From: Ricinus communis
Taxonomy: Eukaryota; Streptophyta; Magnoliopsida; Malpighiales; Euphorbiaceae
Direction: 5' to 3'
Assembly: GCF_019578655.1 (NCBI RefSeq)
Contig: NC_063261.1
Span: 19,954,216-20,018,215 of the forward strand
Length of the DNA: 64,000 bases
Shown here in pieces: positions 10,701 to 23,680 of the stretch. A program made the translations under genes and the position numbers. The notes beneath the pieces were generated by a model that ran no database searches, had not been told where the DNA came from, and saw nothing but the letters and a program-made list of their open reading frames with translations. Position 1 is the stretch's first letter; every line of letters starts with the position of its first letter.

Positions 10701-13700
10701 TGTATGGCTTAGCACCAGATGTTCTCACAAGAGATATTACACTGGAGGAGAGGAGGGCTGATTTGGTATGCATCTACCTTTTAATGAATTTGTTTTATTT
10801 AATAGTTCTTTGCTTCTTTTGTTAACTTCTAATATCTCCCGACACACTACTTTATTGCAAACTTTTGTGTATTTGTTAGTGTTATTTATTTATTTGTTTG
10901 TTTGTTTGTTAGGAGATTGGATTAGGGAGAGAGGCTATACTTGTTATTTCAGCATTTTCAATTCTTCTTCAGTTGCACAAACACTGAAATTTTCCAAATA
11001 AACTTTTGAAGGTTCCTGAATCCTGATTTGTTAGAGCTTTTAATTCATGTGTTTAGATTTTGTCTATTCTGGTCAATTAATCTATTACAAGTAAATTTTT
11101 AGGTTAGCAGTTTAATTTCAGTCATAGCATGAATTAGGATATTTATCTAATAATATTATCTTAAAATTGGTTATTTTGATGGATTATTTGATCAGTGAGG
11201 AATTGAGTTGGCATTGCCAATTTTGCACCTGTCCAATATTCTACTCTAGCTAATATTGCATTCCTTTTCTCCTCATGTTTTTGTGCTGGAATCATTATTA
11301 TAATTGCTAACTTATTAGGTTCACCCGCATTCTGTTCTAAAATATTTGAGAGTTACCATCTATTTTTTTGATTTCTGGTGCTTCTTTACTCTCACCGTTT
11401 CTTGATCTAGACTCTTGATTGCCTTTGTTTAGCTGCTATATCTTGTATCTAATTTGATTTTAATGTTTTTCGCAGATTCATTCTTCTGCGACTATATTAG
11501 ACAAGAATAATCTGGTTAAGTATGATAGAAAAAGTGGATATTTCCAGGTTACTGACTTGGGTCGCATAGCTAGCTATTACTATATAACTCATGGCACAAT
11601 ATCCACGTATAATGAGCATCTGAAGCCAACAATGGGGGATATAGAGTTATGTCGTCTGTTCTCATTGAGTGAAGAATTTAAGTATGTGACAGTGAGACAA
11701 GATGAGAAGATGGAACTAGCAAAGCTGTTGGACCGTGTTCCAATTCCAATCAAGGAAAGCCTGGAGGAGCCTAGTGCTAAGATTAATGTTTTGCTTCAAG
11801 CATATATTTCACAACTTAAGCTTGAGGGGCTTTCTCTTACATCAGACATGGTGTTCATCACTCAGGTTTTTTTTCAACTTAACTTTTGTTTTCCTTTGCT
11901 TTGCTGTTTCATTAAAATCTTAATTTGGTGATATTTTCATTCGTGCTCTTTAATTTCCTTTGTCAGAGTGCGGGCCGTCTTCTTCGAGCTCTTTTTGAGA
12001 TTGTCCTGAAGAGAGGTTGGGCGCAATTAACTGAGAAAGCTTTGAACTTATGTAAAATGATCAACAAGAGGATGTGGAGTGTCCAGACGCCACTGCGCCA
12101 ATTCAATGGGATCCCAAATGAAATTCTGATGAAGTTGGAGAAGAAAGATTTGGCTTGGGAAAGGTATTATGATCTCTCATCACAGGAGATCGGTGAACTC
12201 ATTCGTTTTCCAAAGATGGGCAGAACATTACACAAGTTCATTCACCAATTTCCAAAGCTAAACCTGGCGGCACACGTTCAGCCAATCACTCGTACAGTGT
12301 TGAGGGTGGAACTTACCATAACACCGGACTTCCAATGGGAGGATAAGGTTCATGGTTATGTGGAGCCATTTTGGGTCATTGTGGAGGATAATGACGGTGA
12401 ATATATTCTCCACCATGAATACTTTATGCTGAAGAAGCAGTACATCGATGAGGACCACACATTGAACTTCACAGTGCCTATCTATGAGCCATTGCCGCCT
12501 CAGTATTTCATCCGTGTTGTGTCAGATAAGTGGCTTGGGTCACAAACTGTTTTGCCAGTGTCTTTTAGGCACCTTATCTTACCAGAAAAGTATCCTCCTC
12601 CCACAGAGTTATTGGACTTGCAACCTTTGCCTGTGACTGCATTGCGGAATCCATCATATGAAGCTCTTTATCAAGATTTTAAACATTTTAATCCTGTCCA
12701 AACTCAGGTCTTTACTGTTCTGTATAATACAGATGACAATGTATTAGTTGCAGCACCAACAGGTAGTGGGAAAACTATATGTGCTGAATTTGCTATATTG
12801 AGAAATCATCAAAAGGGACCTGATAGTGTTACGCGCGCTGTGTATATTGCACCTCTTGAAGCAATTGCCAAGGAGCGTTATCGTGATTGGGAGCGGAAAT
12901 TTGGTCGAGGTCTTGGCATGCGGGTTGTTGAATTAACTGGGGAAACAGCAACAGACTTAAAACTGCTTGAAAAGAGTCAAATAATCATCAGTACTCCTGA
13001 AAAATGGGATGCTTTGTCTCGTCGCTGGAAACAGCGGAAGTATGTCCAGCAGGTTAGTCTATTTATTATTGACGAGCTCCACTTGATTGGGGGTCAAGGT
13101 GGTCCAATCTTGGAAGTGATTGTTTCTAGGATGAGGTATATTGCTAGTCAGATAGAGAATAAGATTCGGATTGTGGCCTTGTCATCTTCTCTTGCAAATG
13201 CTAAGGATCTTGGAGAATGGATAGGAGCCACCTCGCATGGCCTTTTTAATTTCCCTCCTGGAGTGCGCCCAGTCCCCTTGGAAATACACATTCAGGGAGT
13301 GGATATTGCAAACTTTGAAGCAAGGATGCAGGCCATGACAAAACCGACATACACTGCAATAGTTCAACATGCCAAAAATGGAAAGCCTGCTATTGTTTTT
13401 GTTCCTACAAGAAAGCATGTGCGTCTTACTGCAGTGGATCTAATGACATACTCAAGTGCAGACAGTGGAGAGAAGCCTGCTTTTATGATGCGATCCATAG
13501 AAGAACTGGAACCTTTTGTTGGCAGGGTTCAGGATGAAATGTTAAGATCCACTTTACGTCAAGGAGTTGGGTACTTGCATGAGGGCTTGAGTAGTTTGGA
13601 TCAAGAAGTAGTGTCACAGCTCTTCGAAGCTGGGTGGATTCAGGTTTGTGTTATGAGCAGTTCAATGTGTTGGGGAGTGCCATTGGCAGCACATTTGGTG

Positions 13701-15146
13701 GTTGTGATGGGAACTCAGTACTATGATGGGCGTGAAAATGCTCACACAGATTATCCAGTTACAGATCTCTTACAGATGATGGGTCATGCTAGTCGACCTT
13801 TACTAGATAACTCTGGAAAGTGTGTCATCCTTTGTCACGCACCACGTAAAGAATATTACAAGAAGTTTTTATATGAAGCATTCCCTGTAGAAAGTCATTT
13901 GCACCATTTCCTGCACGACAATTTTAATGCAGAAGTAGTTGCTGGAGTTATTGAAAACAAGCAGGATGCAGTAGATTACCTTACATGGACTTTCATGTAT
14001 AGGCGGCTCACACAAAATCCGAACTACTACAATCTCCAGGGAGTTAGTCATAGGCATCTTTCTGATCATCTTTCAGAGCTTGTTGAGAACACATTGAGTG
14101 ATTTGGAAGCAAGTAAATGTGTTGCTATTGAGGAGGACATGGATCTTTCTCCATTGAACCTTGGCATGATAGCGTCTTACTATTACATCAGTTATACTAC
14201 CATTGAGCGTTTCAGTTCTTCTTTGACTTCTAAAACAAGGATGAAGGGTCTTCTGGAAATTCTTGCTTCAGCTTCAGAGTATGCACAGCTTCCAATACGA
14301 CCTGGAGAGGAAGAGGTGCTTCGTAGGCTGATCAATCACCAGAGGTTCTCATTTGAAAATCCCAGATACAGTGATCCACATGTGAAGGCAAATGTACTGT
14401 TACAAGCCCATTTCTCAAGGCATTCTGTGGGTGGAAACCTAGCATTAGACCAGCGAGAGGTGCTCCTTTCTTCCAGCAGATTGCTTCAAGCAATGGTTGA
14501 TGTTATTTCAAGCAATGGTTGGTTGAGCCTTGCTCTTCTAGCAATGGAAGTTAGCCAAATGGTGACACAGGGGATGTGGGAGCGTGATTCCATGCTTCTC
14601 CAACTTCCACATTTTACGAAGGAGCTGGCCAAGAAATGCCAAGAGAATCCAGGAAAGAGTATAGAGACAGTCTTTGATTTGGTAGAGATGGAAGATGATG
14701 AGAGGCGGGAGCTACTCCAAATGTCCAACTCAGAATTGTTAGATGTTGTAAGGTTCTGCAACCGGTTCCCCAACATTGATATGTCATATGAGGTAATGGA
14801 TGGGGAGGATGTGAGGGTGGGAGATGATATTACTCTGCAAGTCACTCTAGAGCGTGATCTGGAGGGGAGGACTGAGGTTGGACCAGTTGATGCTGCCAGG
14901 TATCCTAAAGCTAAAGAAGAAGGTTGGTGGCTTGTTGTTGGCGATACCAAGAGTAACCAGCTGCTGGCCATCAAGAGGGTCTCTCTCCAGAGAAAGTCAA
15001 AGGTGAAACTCGAGTTTGCGGCCCCATCAGAAACTGGAAGGAAGTCGTATACTCTCTACTTCATGTGTGATTCTTATCTGGGATGTGACCAGGAATATAG
15101 CTTTAATGTTGATGTCAAAGAAGCAGGTGGCCCAGATGAGGATTAA
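7781..15146 (+). CDS. BRR2: BRR2, U5 snRNP 200-kDa DExH-box RNA helicase
   Basis: BRR2 unwinds the U4/U6 snRNA duplex during spliceosome activation and acts in the nucleus as part of U5 snRNP. Coding exons are 7781-10765, 11476-11865 and 11967-15146, all joined in phase 0, giving 2184 aa. That is near the roughly 2170 aa usual for plant BRR2. The first ATG giving [20 protein letters not shown] is at 7781; a frame extension upstream has no ATG. There is an acidic D/E run at about residues 211-255. The first helicase cassette has Walker A APTGAGKT (541-548), DEIH (654-657), SAT (691-693) and QMLGRAGRP. The second cassette has APTGSGKT (1388-1395), DELH (1494-1497), a degenerate motif III (SSS) and GHASRP in place of GRAGRP. 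Each cassette is followed by a Sec63-like unit. The second cassette is known to be regulatory rather than an active unwinding unit, and these changes fit that. No frameshifts were seen. Confidence 0.97.
10766..11475 (+). other. BRR2 intron (710 bp)
   Basis: It begins GTATGC after the leucine codon TTG and ends TTTTTCGCAG before ATTCATTCTTCT (IHSS). Phase 0. The body is T-rich with no ORF of note. Confidence 0.9.
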
Positions 15147-17090
15147 ATTTCCATTTTGTGATTTTCTTTTCCTTGGCTTACTTTTCCTAGCCTCAGTAAC
15201 AACGCTTTCAGATAGTGATTTTTGGTTTCTGTAGTTGCTTTCTGTTTGGCTACTTGAACATGTATACGATTCTGATGCAGTTGAAATATTATACCAAGTG
15301 GCTATGCCCTGCATATTTTTGAAAAATATGATTTGTCAGCCAGTTGTTATATCTCATGTCATGGTCTGGGGTGTGAACTTGTTGCTGAGCTTGATTTTTC
15401 TATTCCATTTCTTATGTTCTGAATCTACCTAATTTTTTGATATATATGCATGATGAATATAAAATTAGGCAGCGGAGGAGCTTCTTCGAGACATTGGTGT
15501 CCATGGCCACTCCAAAGTTTCTAAGAATTATATAAGAAACCAGAATTTTACATACGTACTTTGATTTTCATTGGAAAACAAGCTTATTTGAATCGTTTAA
15601 AACGACAGTCGGTGATTTTTATTCACCGTAGAATTGTACCAATCTCAAATATATTTCTTAAAAAGAGAAAATAAGTATTCTAGTAGAAAAATATTGGTAA
15701 ATTGCATAGAAGGAAGTTTTGTTTATATATTATAATTATTTTTAAATTTAAATTTATGTCCTTAAAATTTTTAAATTTTTATTGAAATATCATTAAATTC
15801 CTTACCATCAATTTTTATTTAATTAATGGTTCATCAATTTTTATTTAATTAATGGTTGAAAAACTGATATGGCACAATAAATATGTCACCAAAAAAAACT
15901 GAAATTCAACTCAAATTAATAATTACATATTAGCTCCAGATCAAATCAGGTCATCTCTTTCCACCTTTCAAATATAAAAGAAATCACATTTTCTCTTTCA
16001 ATCTAACCTAACAAACAATTGAATTTATTTTTTTGTAATATTTTAACATGTCTTCATTTAATACATATATATATATATATTACATAAAGGTATTTAAATA
16101 TTACAAAAAATTAAAATTCTAGCTTATATTAGATTAAAATTGAAAAAAATATTTAGATATTTAAAAAAAAGTAAAATTTAAGTGTTAAATTGATACAAGT
16201 TTAGAAGTATAAATATGTATTTAGCGATTTTCAAAGTCTAAATAAAATCTTTGAAATGTTTTTGTCTAAGGATGGAAATTGTATTTTTCATGCATTCAAG
16301 TCCAGGGAGTGGATCTTAATCTTTTTTTTCTTTGCCAGTAGGCAGATTTAAAAAAAAAAAAAAAAGAAATACAGGAAAGAGATTGAGTTCTTTCTTATAA
16401 GGAAATATAAATATTCTGGTAATTTTTATTTTAATATAAAAAATAAAAAAATATCAAAGAATAAAAGATATATATAAAAAATTTACTCATAATAATTAAT
16501 AATAATTAATATACTAAAAATTCTTATACATTTTATTAATTGGTATTTATTATTTTTGACTTTGTTTCTTTAAAAATAATTTTTCTTTTCCATTCAAAGA
16601 AAAAGAAGGAAAAAATCAAAACATTAATGCTTGTTGGTCTACATCCTCCTAAAGAGACTATTAAACTCAAATAAAGTTTTTTATTCTTTAAATTTAAATA
16701 CAAATAAAAAGTATCTTTAAAATAAAAAACACTATCAGAATACCTGTTGGATGGTCAAACAAATTGAATACCTCTCCAAAGGAGCAAATCTATACCTCAG
16801 CAAACAAAAAAAGAAAAAAAAAAGGGAAGGTATAAAGAAAAAGAAAGACTCATAGAGGAGAGGAAAAGAAATGAAGGGTTCTTTTGGAGAAGCCAGAAAG
16901 ACATCAAGACTTCAAGTTTTGAAACATTCACAATGCCAATTGAGTTAATTGATGCATCACAGTGGAAAATAGAACTAGAAAACCAAAGCAAAACCTATCT
17001 TTGTGTGATCAACTGCCTAATAATAAGAAGTGAGGTGTTCACTTTGAACTGAAAAAGAAAAGTAATGCTAACATTTTGAAGCAACAACCT
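15147..17090. other. Intergenic, BRR2 3' UTR then AT-rich DNA
   Basis: The BRR2 3' UTR probably occupies the first few hundred bases. From about 15600 the DNA is AT-rich with A/T homopolymers and a direct duplication of TCAATTTTTATTTAATTAATGGTT at about 15809-15856. No gene is visible. Confidence 0.6.
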
Positions 17091-17099
17091 CCTTATCAA

Positions 17100-17631
17100 A
17101 ATGATCAAAGTGACAGTTCTTGGTGGTAAAATAATGGAAGCAGCAAATATAATCATATGGGCCATTCTGAAATCTCTCAAATTCTTGTTTCTGTTGATGG
17201 ACATGGTAATTTCATCCATCCAAGTTTCAATATTATCAGAATGGCTCCTTCGTGCTTTCTCCAAATTATGGGCAAACATGGTCCAAGATTTTAGTGTGCA
17301 AGTGCATCTTAACTCTTAATTATGTGTATTATTTTGTTTTCCAATGGCAGCATAAAGTATGAAAAAGCATAAGAATAGTGCAAATATAATGCATTCGTAG
17401 AATTTGCTAATGTTGATTTGAATTTGCAGATTAAATTGAATTACCCCTTAAGGGGTTCGTTATAAGGTTGAGGGGTAAATACTATTCAGATGGTATGAAG
17501 TCATTTATGTTCACTACCAGTGTAAAGACTTATGGACCATATGGAGAATTGGTCAGTTTGGTGGATTTCATGGAAGATTCAACGAACCTGATGACCTCAA
17601 GTCAGTTGGAGTTTATGTTAAACCACATTAG
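17100..17631 (+). pseudogene. Jacalin-related lectin, decayed copy
   Basis: Pieces of a jacalin fold (mannose/glucose-binding lectin) appear in order but in different frames. First comes GHSEISQILVSVDGHGNFIH (about 17158-17217), which matches the early beta strands, then a stop. After an intron-like stretch ending TTTGCAG at 17429, KLNYPL appears at the position of the usual (V)KLNxPxEYL. Next is YYSDGMKSFMFTTSVKTYGPYGE, the conserved ITSLxFxTNxxTYGPYG region. After one further frame change comes IGQFGGFHGRFNEPDDLKSVGVYVKP, matching the GFHGRSGxxLDxIGVYVxP end, and a natural-looking TAG at 17629-17631. With at least two frameshifts and in-frame stops it cannot make a full lectin. The exact 5' limit is uncertain. 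Confidence 0.65.
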
Positions 17632-19980
17632 TATAACATGGGTTTATTTATAGAAAAAAAAATGGAAATACTCATATTTTTTAAATTTTTTATCAGATTT
17701 ATAATATTTTTTTAAATTTTTATTGTGTTAAAATATTAATAATACTTTTTAAATTTTTTACATATTATAATTTTAGTTATTTTTGAAAAAAACAGCTGAA
17801 AACAACTAAATTGTAAATTAAAAAAAAAAACAGTATTTTTGAAAAAAAAAAATACACAGTAAGAATACGATATTTTTCTTGAGAATTGCTTAGCTCTCAT
17901 AATAAAGGATTTAATTCTTACATAAAATAAATTAACAATTGGCAACATTTATTTGGGGTCCCTTTTTTTAGACATATATTCTTTTGTCCTTGAATTCAAT
18001 TAATTTATTTTTCTAAAAACAGAAACATACTCAAGAAAAATATGAATGAATGAATTATGAGGCCTTCTTTATTATATAGATGTAGACTTGTTCTTCTCTT
18101 TATTGTATTCGAATTTAAATTGACTTATTCTATTTGAATAGGTAATTTAAGAAAATTTTTATCTTTTAAATTTATATCTATAGATTTATTAAATTTATAT
18201 TTATTAATTTTAAATAATTAAATATACATGTTACTTTTTCCATTATATGTTTGGGGTTTAGCATTTGTTTGATGTTGTTAATCAACTTTGAAATGAACAA
18301 ACACTCTATATATCTTTCTTACCCATTTGGAGAAGAATTGTTATTTTGGCTCATTTAATCTTCTCATTGTGATTATGAGAGTGGACCGTTCCTTTAATTG
18401 CCACAGCTCATGAAAGATATCTATTATAATTATGGATTTGGAGAATTAAACATGTTTAGACTTTCTAGAACCAAAGAGATTTAGTGACCCCATTATTAGT
18501 CGGCCGGCCGCAAGAGACTCCTCAACTATCTTGGTCAAAGTCAATCATGGAAACTTTCTTTCTTTATTTTTTTCTCTAGTTATTAAATGCCAATGTATAG
18601 TTAGTTTCTTACACTATAAAGATGATATATTCCGAGTAATATTTGAATAAAAAACTTCAACTAAAAATCTTGATTTTTTATTCATTATAATTTCTAATCT
18701 ATTTCTATTAGAAACTAAACAATACAAAATTGTTTCAATGCATCATACTTGACATTAGGTTAATGATATATTAGTAAAGTTTAATGATATAAAAAATTTA
18801 AATTTTTACATTTAATTGCGAATTCAGTCCATTTTTTAAATTGTTATTTAAATGATCCGATCTATCTAATTAATTATAATTATAACCAAATTAAAATTTC
18901 AGGTGTGAATGACAAATGAAAATCATAAACTAAAAAGAAGAATGAAGGGTTAAGTCATTTCTTTTCTCACTTTTGACGTGATTTTATGATTTTTTTTTTT
19001 AAAATATTGATAAAGTAAAATGATATTAGTATTTAGAGTTAAGAAGGTAGCATCCGATTTTGATCGAAATTTTAATTTGGCTATAATTGAAATTAATTAG
19101 CTAAATCGAGCTATTTAAGAAAAAATTTAAAAGAATAACCAAATTTATAAAAAGTGATAAATGTTTGAAATTTTAATGTCATTAAGTCTATTAGTAATTG
19201 GAGGATCAACAATGATTCTTTTTTCTTTTTATTTTATATTAATATTTTAATAATGATCTTCTATTATGGAGTGAGTGTTGAGTTATTATGTAGGAGGTCT
19301 TCCATTACGGGTGTTAAATTTTCTCTTTATGAAAATGGTGAAGAAAGATAAAATATCAATCCGATATCCAAACAATTAGACTCGTTAAGAAGCACCTGTA
19401 AAGTCAATATGTAATTTAGTACTATAAAGTGAAACGCTTTTCCCATAAACTTGGAACTACTACTTCTACAAAATTATAACATATAATTCTTAATGTTTGA
19501 TATTTATTTTTATTTTTTATATCTCGATGTACTTGTTAATTTTCATTAATAAAATATCTATAATTATTCTAAAAAAAGTAGTCTCACAGACTCATATGTT
19601 TAAATGAGAACTTCATTAATTTGTACAAGAATCCTAATTCTCAGTAGTTTTGCATTTGTTTCTCTTTTGATACTGCAACGTATATATTAAGTTAATTTTT
19701 TTATTTTTTTTTCAAATATTAGGCAGCTCTTTAAGATTTCCTAATTAGCTTTACAATCTTAATTTACTCTGTGCCTCAATTGTGGACTTGTCAAGTCAAT
19801 ATAACTCATTTCTCACGTAACAGAATTTGAAAAGTATAAGAACCTTGAAAAGATTGATTTTCCATGACATTATCCTTTAAACAAAAATAAAAGTCACCAT
19901 CACATACATAATTAAAAGCCAACCCTTAAGACAATTGTTAAATTGACTCTTAAGTGGTATGATCATAAATGAAAACCAGC
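17632..19980. other. Intergenic, AT-rich
   Basis: Low-complexity A/T sequence with no gene seen. A single GC-rich spot, CGGCCGGCCG, lies at about 18501-18510, followed by TTGGTCAAAGTCAA, a pair of W-box-like TTGAC/GTCAA words, at about 18530. The end of this stretch is the promoter of the first basic secretory protein gene. Confidence 0.5.
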
Positions 19981-19984
19981 TCTC

Positions 19985-19991
19985 TATATAA
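19985..19991 (+). promoter_or_regulatory. TATA box of first basic secretory protein gene
   Basis: TATATAA lies 85 bases upstream of the ATG at 20070. This leaves a leader of about 50 bases. Confidence 0.65.
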
Positions 19992-20069
19992 ATCATAGAG
20001 CAACAGCAGATTTCTTCAACAAAAACCTTGGAGAAACAAAGCAAATAAGGCACTAAAACTAGCTACACC

Positions 20070-20747
20070 ATGTCTCCCCACACTTTGATCCTCTCATTGC
20101 TAGTAACCCTAGCAACCATTCAAGGCAACTATGCAGTAGAATACACCGTGACCAACACTGCCGGTTCGACGGCCGGCGGGGCACGGTTCTCGGCCGAAAT
20201 AGGAGAAGATTATAGCTTGCAGACACTGTCAGCTGCTACAGATTTTATATGGAGACTATTCCAACAACCCAATGCAGAAGATAGAAAAAATGTACAAAAG
20301 GTCAGCTTGTTTATCGATGACATGGATGGAGTTGCATATGCTAGCAACAATGAAATCCATGTTAGTGCAAGATACATAGGGGGCTATTCAGGTGACTTGA
20401 AAAGGGAATACACTGGTGTTATTTACCATGAAATGACACATATTTGGCAATGGAATGGCAATGGCCAAGCTCCAGGAGGACTGATTGAAGGAATTGCTGA
20501 TTTTGTAAGGTTAAAGGCTAACTATGCACCTAGTCACTGGGTTCAGCCAGGACAAGGTGATAGGTGGGATCAAGGGTATGATGTTACAGCAAGGTTTTTG
20601 GATTACTGTAATGATCTTAGAAATGGTTTTGTGGCTGAGCTTAACAAGAAGATGAAAGATGGTTACAGTGATCAGTTCTTTGTTGATTTGCTTGGGAAAT
20701 CTGTTGATCAGCTCTGGAGTGACTACAAGGCCAAATATGCAAAATAG
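20070..20747 (+). CDS. Plant basic secretory protein (PF04450 family), secreted putative zinc protease
   Basis: Intronless, 225 aa, the normal length for this family (for example tobacco PRp27-type proteins), which is secreted and linked to defence and wounding. A hydrophobic signal peptide (residues 4-19) probably ends near A22. The family core follows: YTVTNTAG and GGARFSAEIG, then the metal site H120-E-M-T-H124 inside YHEMTHIWQWNGNGQAPGGL. A downstream GLIEGIADFVRLKA may supply a third ligand. The C-terminal part has YDVTARFLDYC and VDQLWSDYKAKYAK. A TATA box lies 85 bp upstream and AATAAA occurs at about 20831. Proteolytic activity is suggested by the HExxH motif but is not well proven for the family. 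It is the intact member of a local array with 23681-24313. Confidence 0.93.
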   Translation: MSPHTLILSLLVTLATIQGNYAVEYTVTNTAGSTAGGARFSAEIGEDYSLQTLSAATDFIWRLFQQPNAEDRKNVQKVSLFIDDMDGVAYASNNEIHVSARYIGGYSGDLKREYTGVIYHEMTHIWQWNGNGQAPGGLIEGIADFVRLKANYAPSHWVQPGQGDRWDQGYDVTARFLDYCNDLRNGFVAELNKKMKDGYSDQFFVDLLGKSVDQLWSDYKAKYAK

Positions 20748-23625
20748 TGGGTTTGGAGTTGAACAATATGAAGCTAATAAAACATTGAATCTCCATTAGC
20801 ATACTAGAGTCAATATCAATGTATTAATTAAATAAATTTGCAATAAAATTGTTGTCGTTTCCAATTATATGCAAAGTAAAACGAGACAAAATTTAATTTT
20901 CGGAATTCGTATAAATAAGAATAGGAGCTTATTCCAGCTAGCTCCTATGAAAAAAGAACCATCTATTAGCTTATATATTGATGTAAGAAAAAGAAAATAT
21001 ATAATCCCTGTTTCAAGAACTTGAATGGGCTTTCCGCCATTATTGATGTTAACATGGTCGTTTATCTTGGTGGAATAACAATTTTCCGGATAAGGTATTA
21101 TCTTTTAATAGTGGGAAGCAAAATAAAAATTTAATTTCAATACCAAAAGGGTAAACCCCTAAACCAAATTTCCTCCTGTAGCGGTGAATGTGTGACGATT
21201 TTCTATTGTATGAGCTTGGGGATGGAAGATCCTTCTCTTTATTGTATGATCCTTGGCCTCATGATTGTGCTTTGATTAAGAGATATCCTATCATAAGCAT
21301 TCCGGAAGCATGCAGCAGGTGCTGAAATAGTTTCCAAAGTGCTTTCCTGATGCTGTTAATTAGGATCAGTGCAGTGCTTTCCGGAAGCATGCTGATAATG
21401 TTGATGAACTTATTAGAGACAAGCAGAAAAAGATGACTTGGTGCAAGCTGCTTTGGGGACCAATGCACATCCCTAAACATAGTTTAATTTATATGCGCAG
21501 AACAAAATTATCTACAAAGAGCAGAACGAGAAGAAGATGGGGGCTATATGGGGATGATTTAAGCTCTTTGTTCTAAAGAGGATGTCTCGGCAAGTAAGGA
21601 CTAAAGTGCAGGGATTTCCTGGTTCAGCAGAAAGACTAAAGCCAGGAATTTGCAAGGAAAGATGAGAAAAACTTGCTTTCTGCATGTGCAACAGTTTGTT
21701 CATTTCCTGCGGCAGGCTTGTAACCTGAAGATTTTTCAGAATACTGTATTATTAAATAATGGTGCAGATCAAAGTTTTCTTGAAGTTAGGCGTAGCAGAT
21801 CACTCTGCTATGATCTCTTGGTTATAGGAATTTGTATGGGCATTTATTTCTTTTGTTCATTTCCAGATATTTAAATGGTTGATGTTTTGAGCTAATAAGT
21901 TCGCAGTTTTGGCTTTTCACCAAGAAAAAGTAATTAATAATATATTAATTTGTTTTGCGGTTTTTTTTTATGTAATTTATTTTTTTAATAATATAATAGA
22001 TAAATTTTATTTAAAATCATTAAATTTAACATCTTATACTTATGATTTTCAAATTTAAATTATTTTAAATTTTTTTTATTCAAACGTGTTATATGTCCTC
22101 ACTTATACATTAAAGTGATAAACGATTGCCACATATTCATTAGTTTTAATTAATAGAATATGTGTCAATCACTCAATACTAACGTGTAAATTCATAATAT
22201 ATGTCACTCTCTTATTTATTACGGCGTATACATCAAATCTAGATAAGAATTTTTTAATTATTTTAAAAAAGAAATGTTACATTGATGACGTTCTTGTTTA
22301 AAAAAATTTTATTTAATAATATATATATATAATTAATTATGATATTTCTAAAGAGTATTTTCCATTTTTAAATATTTTGTTCAGTAAAATATCAAACACA
22401 TTGAAAATATTATATTATAATTTATCAAATTAACAACAACTAATTAAATTTGACCAACTAATTCATATTTATCAACTATTAATTAATGAAAATATCAACT
22501 ATCATTTGCTACAAACAACATCTAAATTAAACAATGTCTAAATCCCTCTGTCCTTCAAATTCACCCCAGTAAAAGATGCGCATTGAGCAGTGGAGATGTT
22601 GTAATTTGTACTGAGTGGCTTCACTTCTCACATTCTTACTTTCACAGGATGCTTATGTAATGTTCAATTACTGTCGTTCAATTCTGTACGAGACAGAAAC
22701 TTCCTAATAAATAGGACAATTTTATTTTATCTTTCTTTGATGTCAATTTCTAAACCAATACTGAAGAACCCACGTATTTTATACTCTCAAGTACAAACAG
22801 CTAATTCTTATCTACTAATTAATCACTAATAAATACAATTTGGATGTACAATCACTACATTAATATGAAACTTCATTGGTTAAAAATTGTAATTTTTTAA
22901 TTATTTATTTTTTGATTTAGTATTTTAAAATAATTTATCTTTCTAATTACAAATATATTCCTTAGAGTATCATTTTTTCTTTAAATGAACATGTAATACA
23001 AAACCATTTATATATATGGAGTATTACTCAATTGAAATTGTATAGTTAAAGAATAGATTTTCTAAAAACTTTCATTGGAAAACCTCTAAATATGTTTCTA
23101 TACTATTTATATGCAAGTCATTTTTTACTGAAATTTGTTAATGCATTTGTAATCTTGTCAATAACATAAAAATACAAATAAATTCTCAGACCAAAACCAG
23201 CCAAATGATAATTGGATCTAATAAGGATTGAATTGATTGGTACTTTTATTTATTCACCAACATTGATAAGAATAAGCACATACTACTTAGCCCTATTTCA
23301 TATCTCTTACTCGCTGATTAGTATGTAAGTTATTACAATAACCCACTCCACTAACATCAGCTGTCTTTGGATTTCTACACACTCCACTCCATTCCACTAA
23401 CACCTCTTTGTAATGGTGTAGTAAAGAATTGTGTGCTGAGTGGAGAATTTTGTTATTTTCATTTGGCTCTTTCACTTGTCATTCTTATGTTAGAATATAT
23501 ATTTAATAGCCCTTGACAAACTCATTTTCTTGTCTTGTTTAGCCTGTGATCCTTTGATCTCAGTAATATATGTATATGTCTGTATCAATAGAACAATTTG
23601 TTTCTGGAAACTACAAAGACAATAA
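20748..23625. other. Intergenic between the basic secretory protein genes
   Basis: The first about 200 bases are 3' UTR-like and are matched downstream of the second gene. At 21040-21890 there is more balanced base composition with no recognisable protein. A TTCCGGAAGCATGC word is duplicated there at about 21299 and 21379. From 21950 to 23200 the DNA is AT-rich, and 22430-22540 has MITE-like CAACTATCA text. No gene is supported. Confidence 0.5.
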
Positions 23626-23630
23626 TCCAA

Positions 23631-23637
23631 TATAAAA
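23631..23637 (+). promoter_or_regulatory. TATA-like box of second basic secretory protein gene
   Basis: TATAAAA lies 50 bases before the ATG at 23681. If used, the leader is only about 20 bases, which leaves no room for an upstream signal-peptide exon in the same transcript. Confidence 0.5.
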
Positions 23638-23680
23638 CCACATAGCCTTTACCTACCATTGCACCATATCAAGAAAAAAT

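Noticed and set aside
16995..17279. Minus-strand ORF of 94 codons
   Set aside because: It overlaps the jacalin remnant in antisense; the plus-strand lectin similarity explains the composition.
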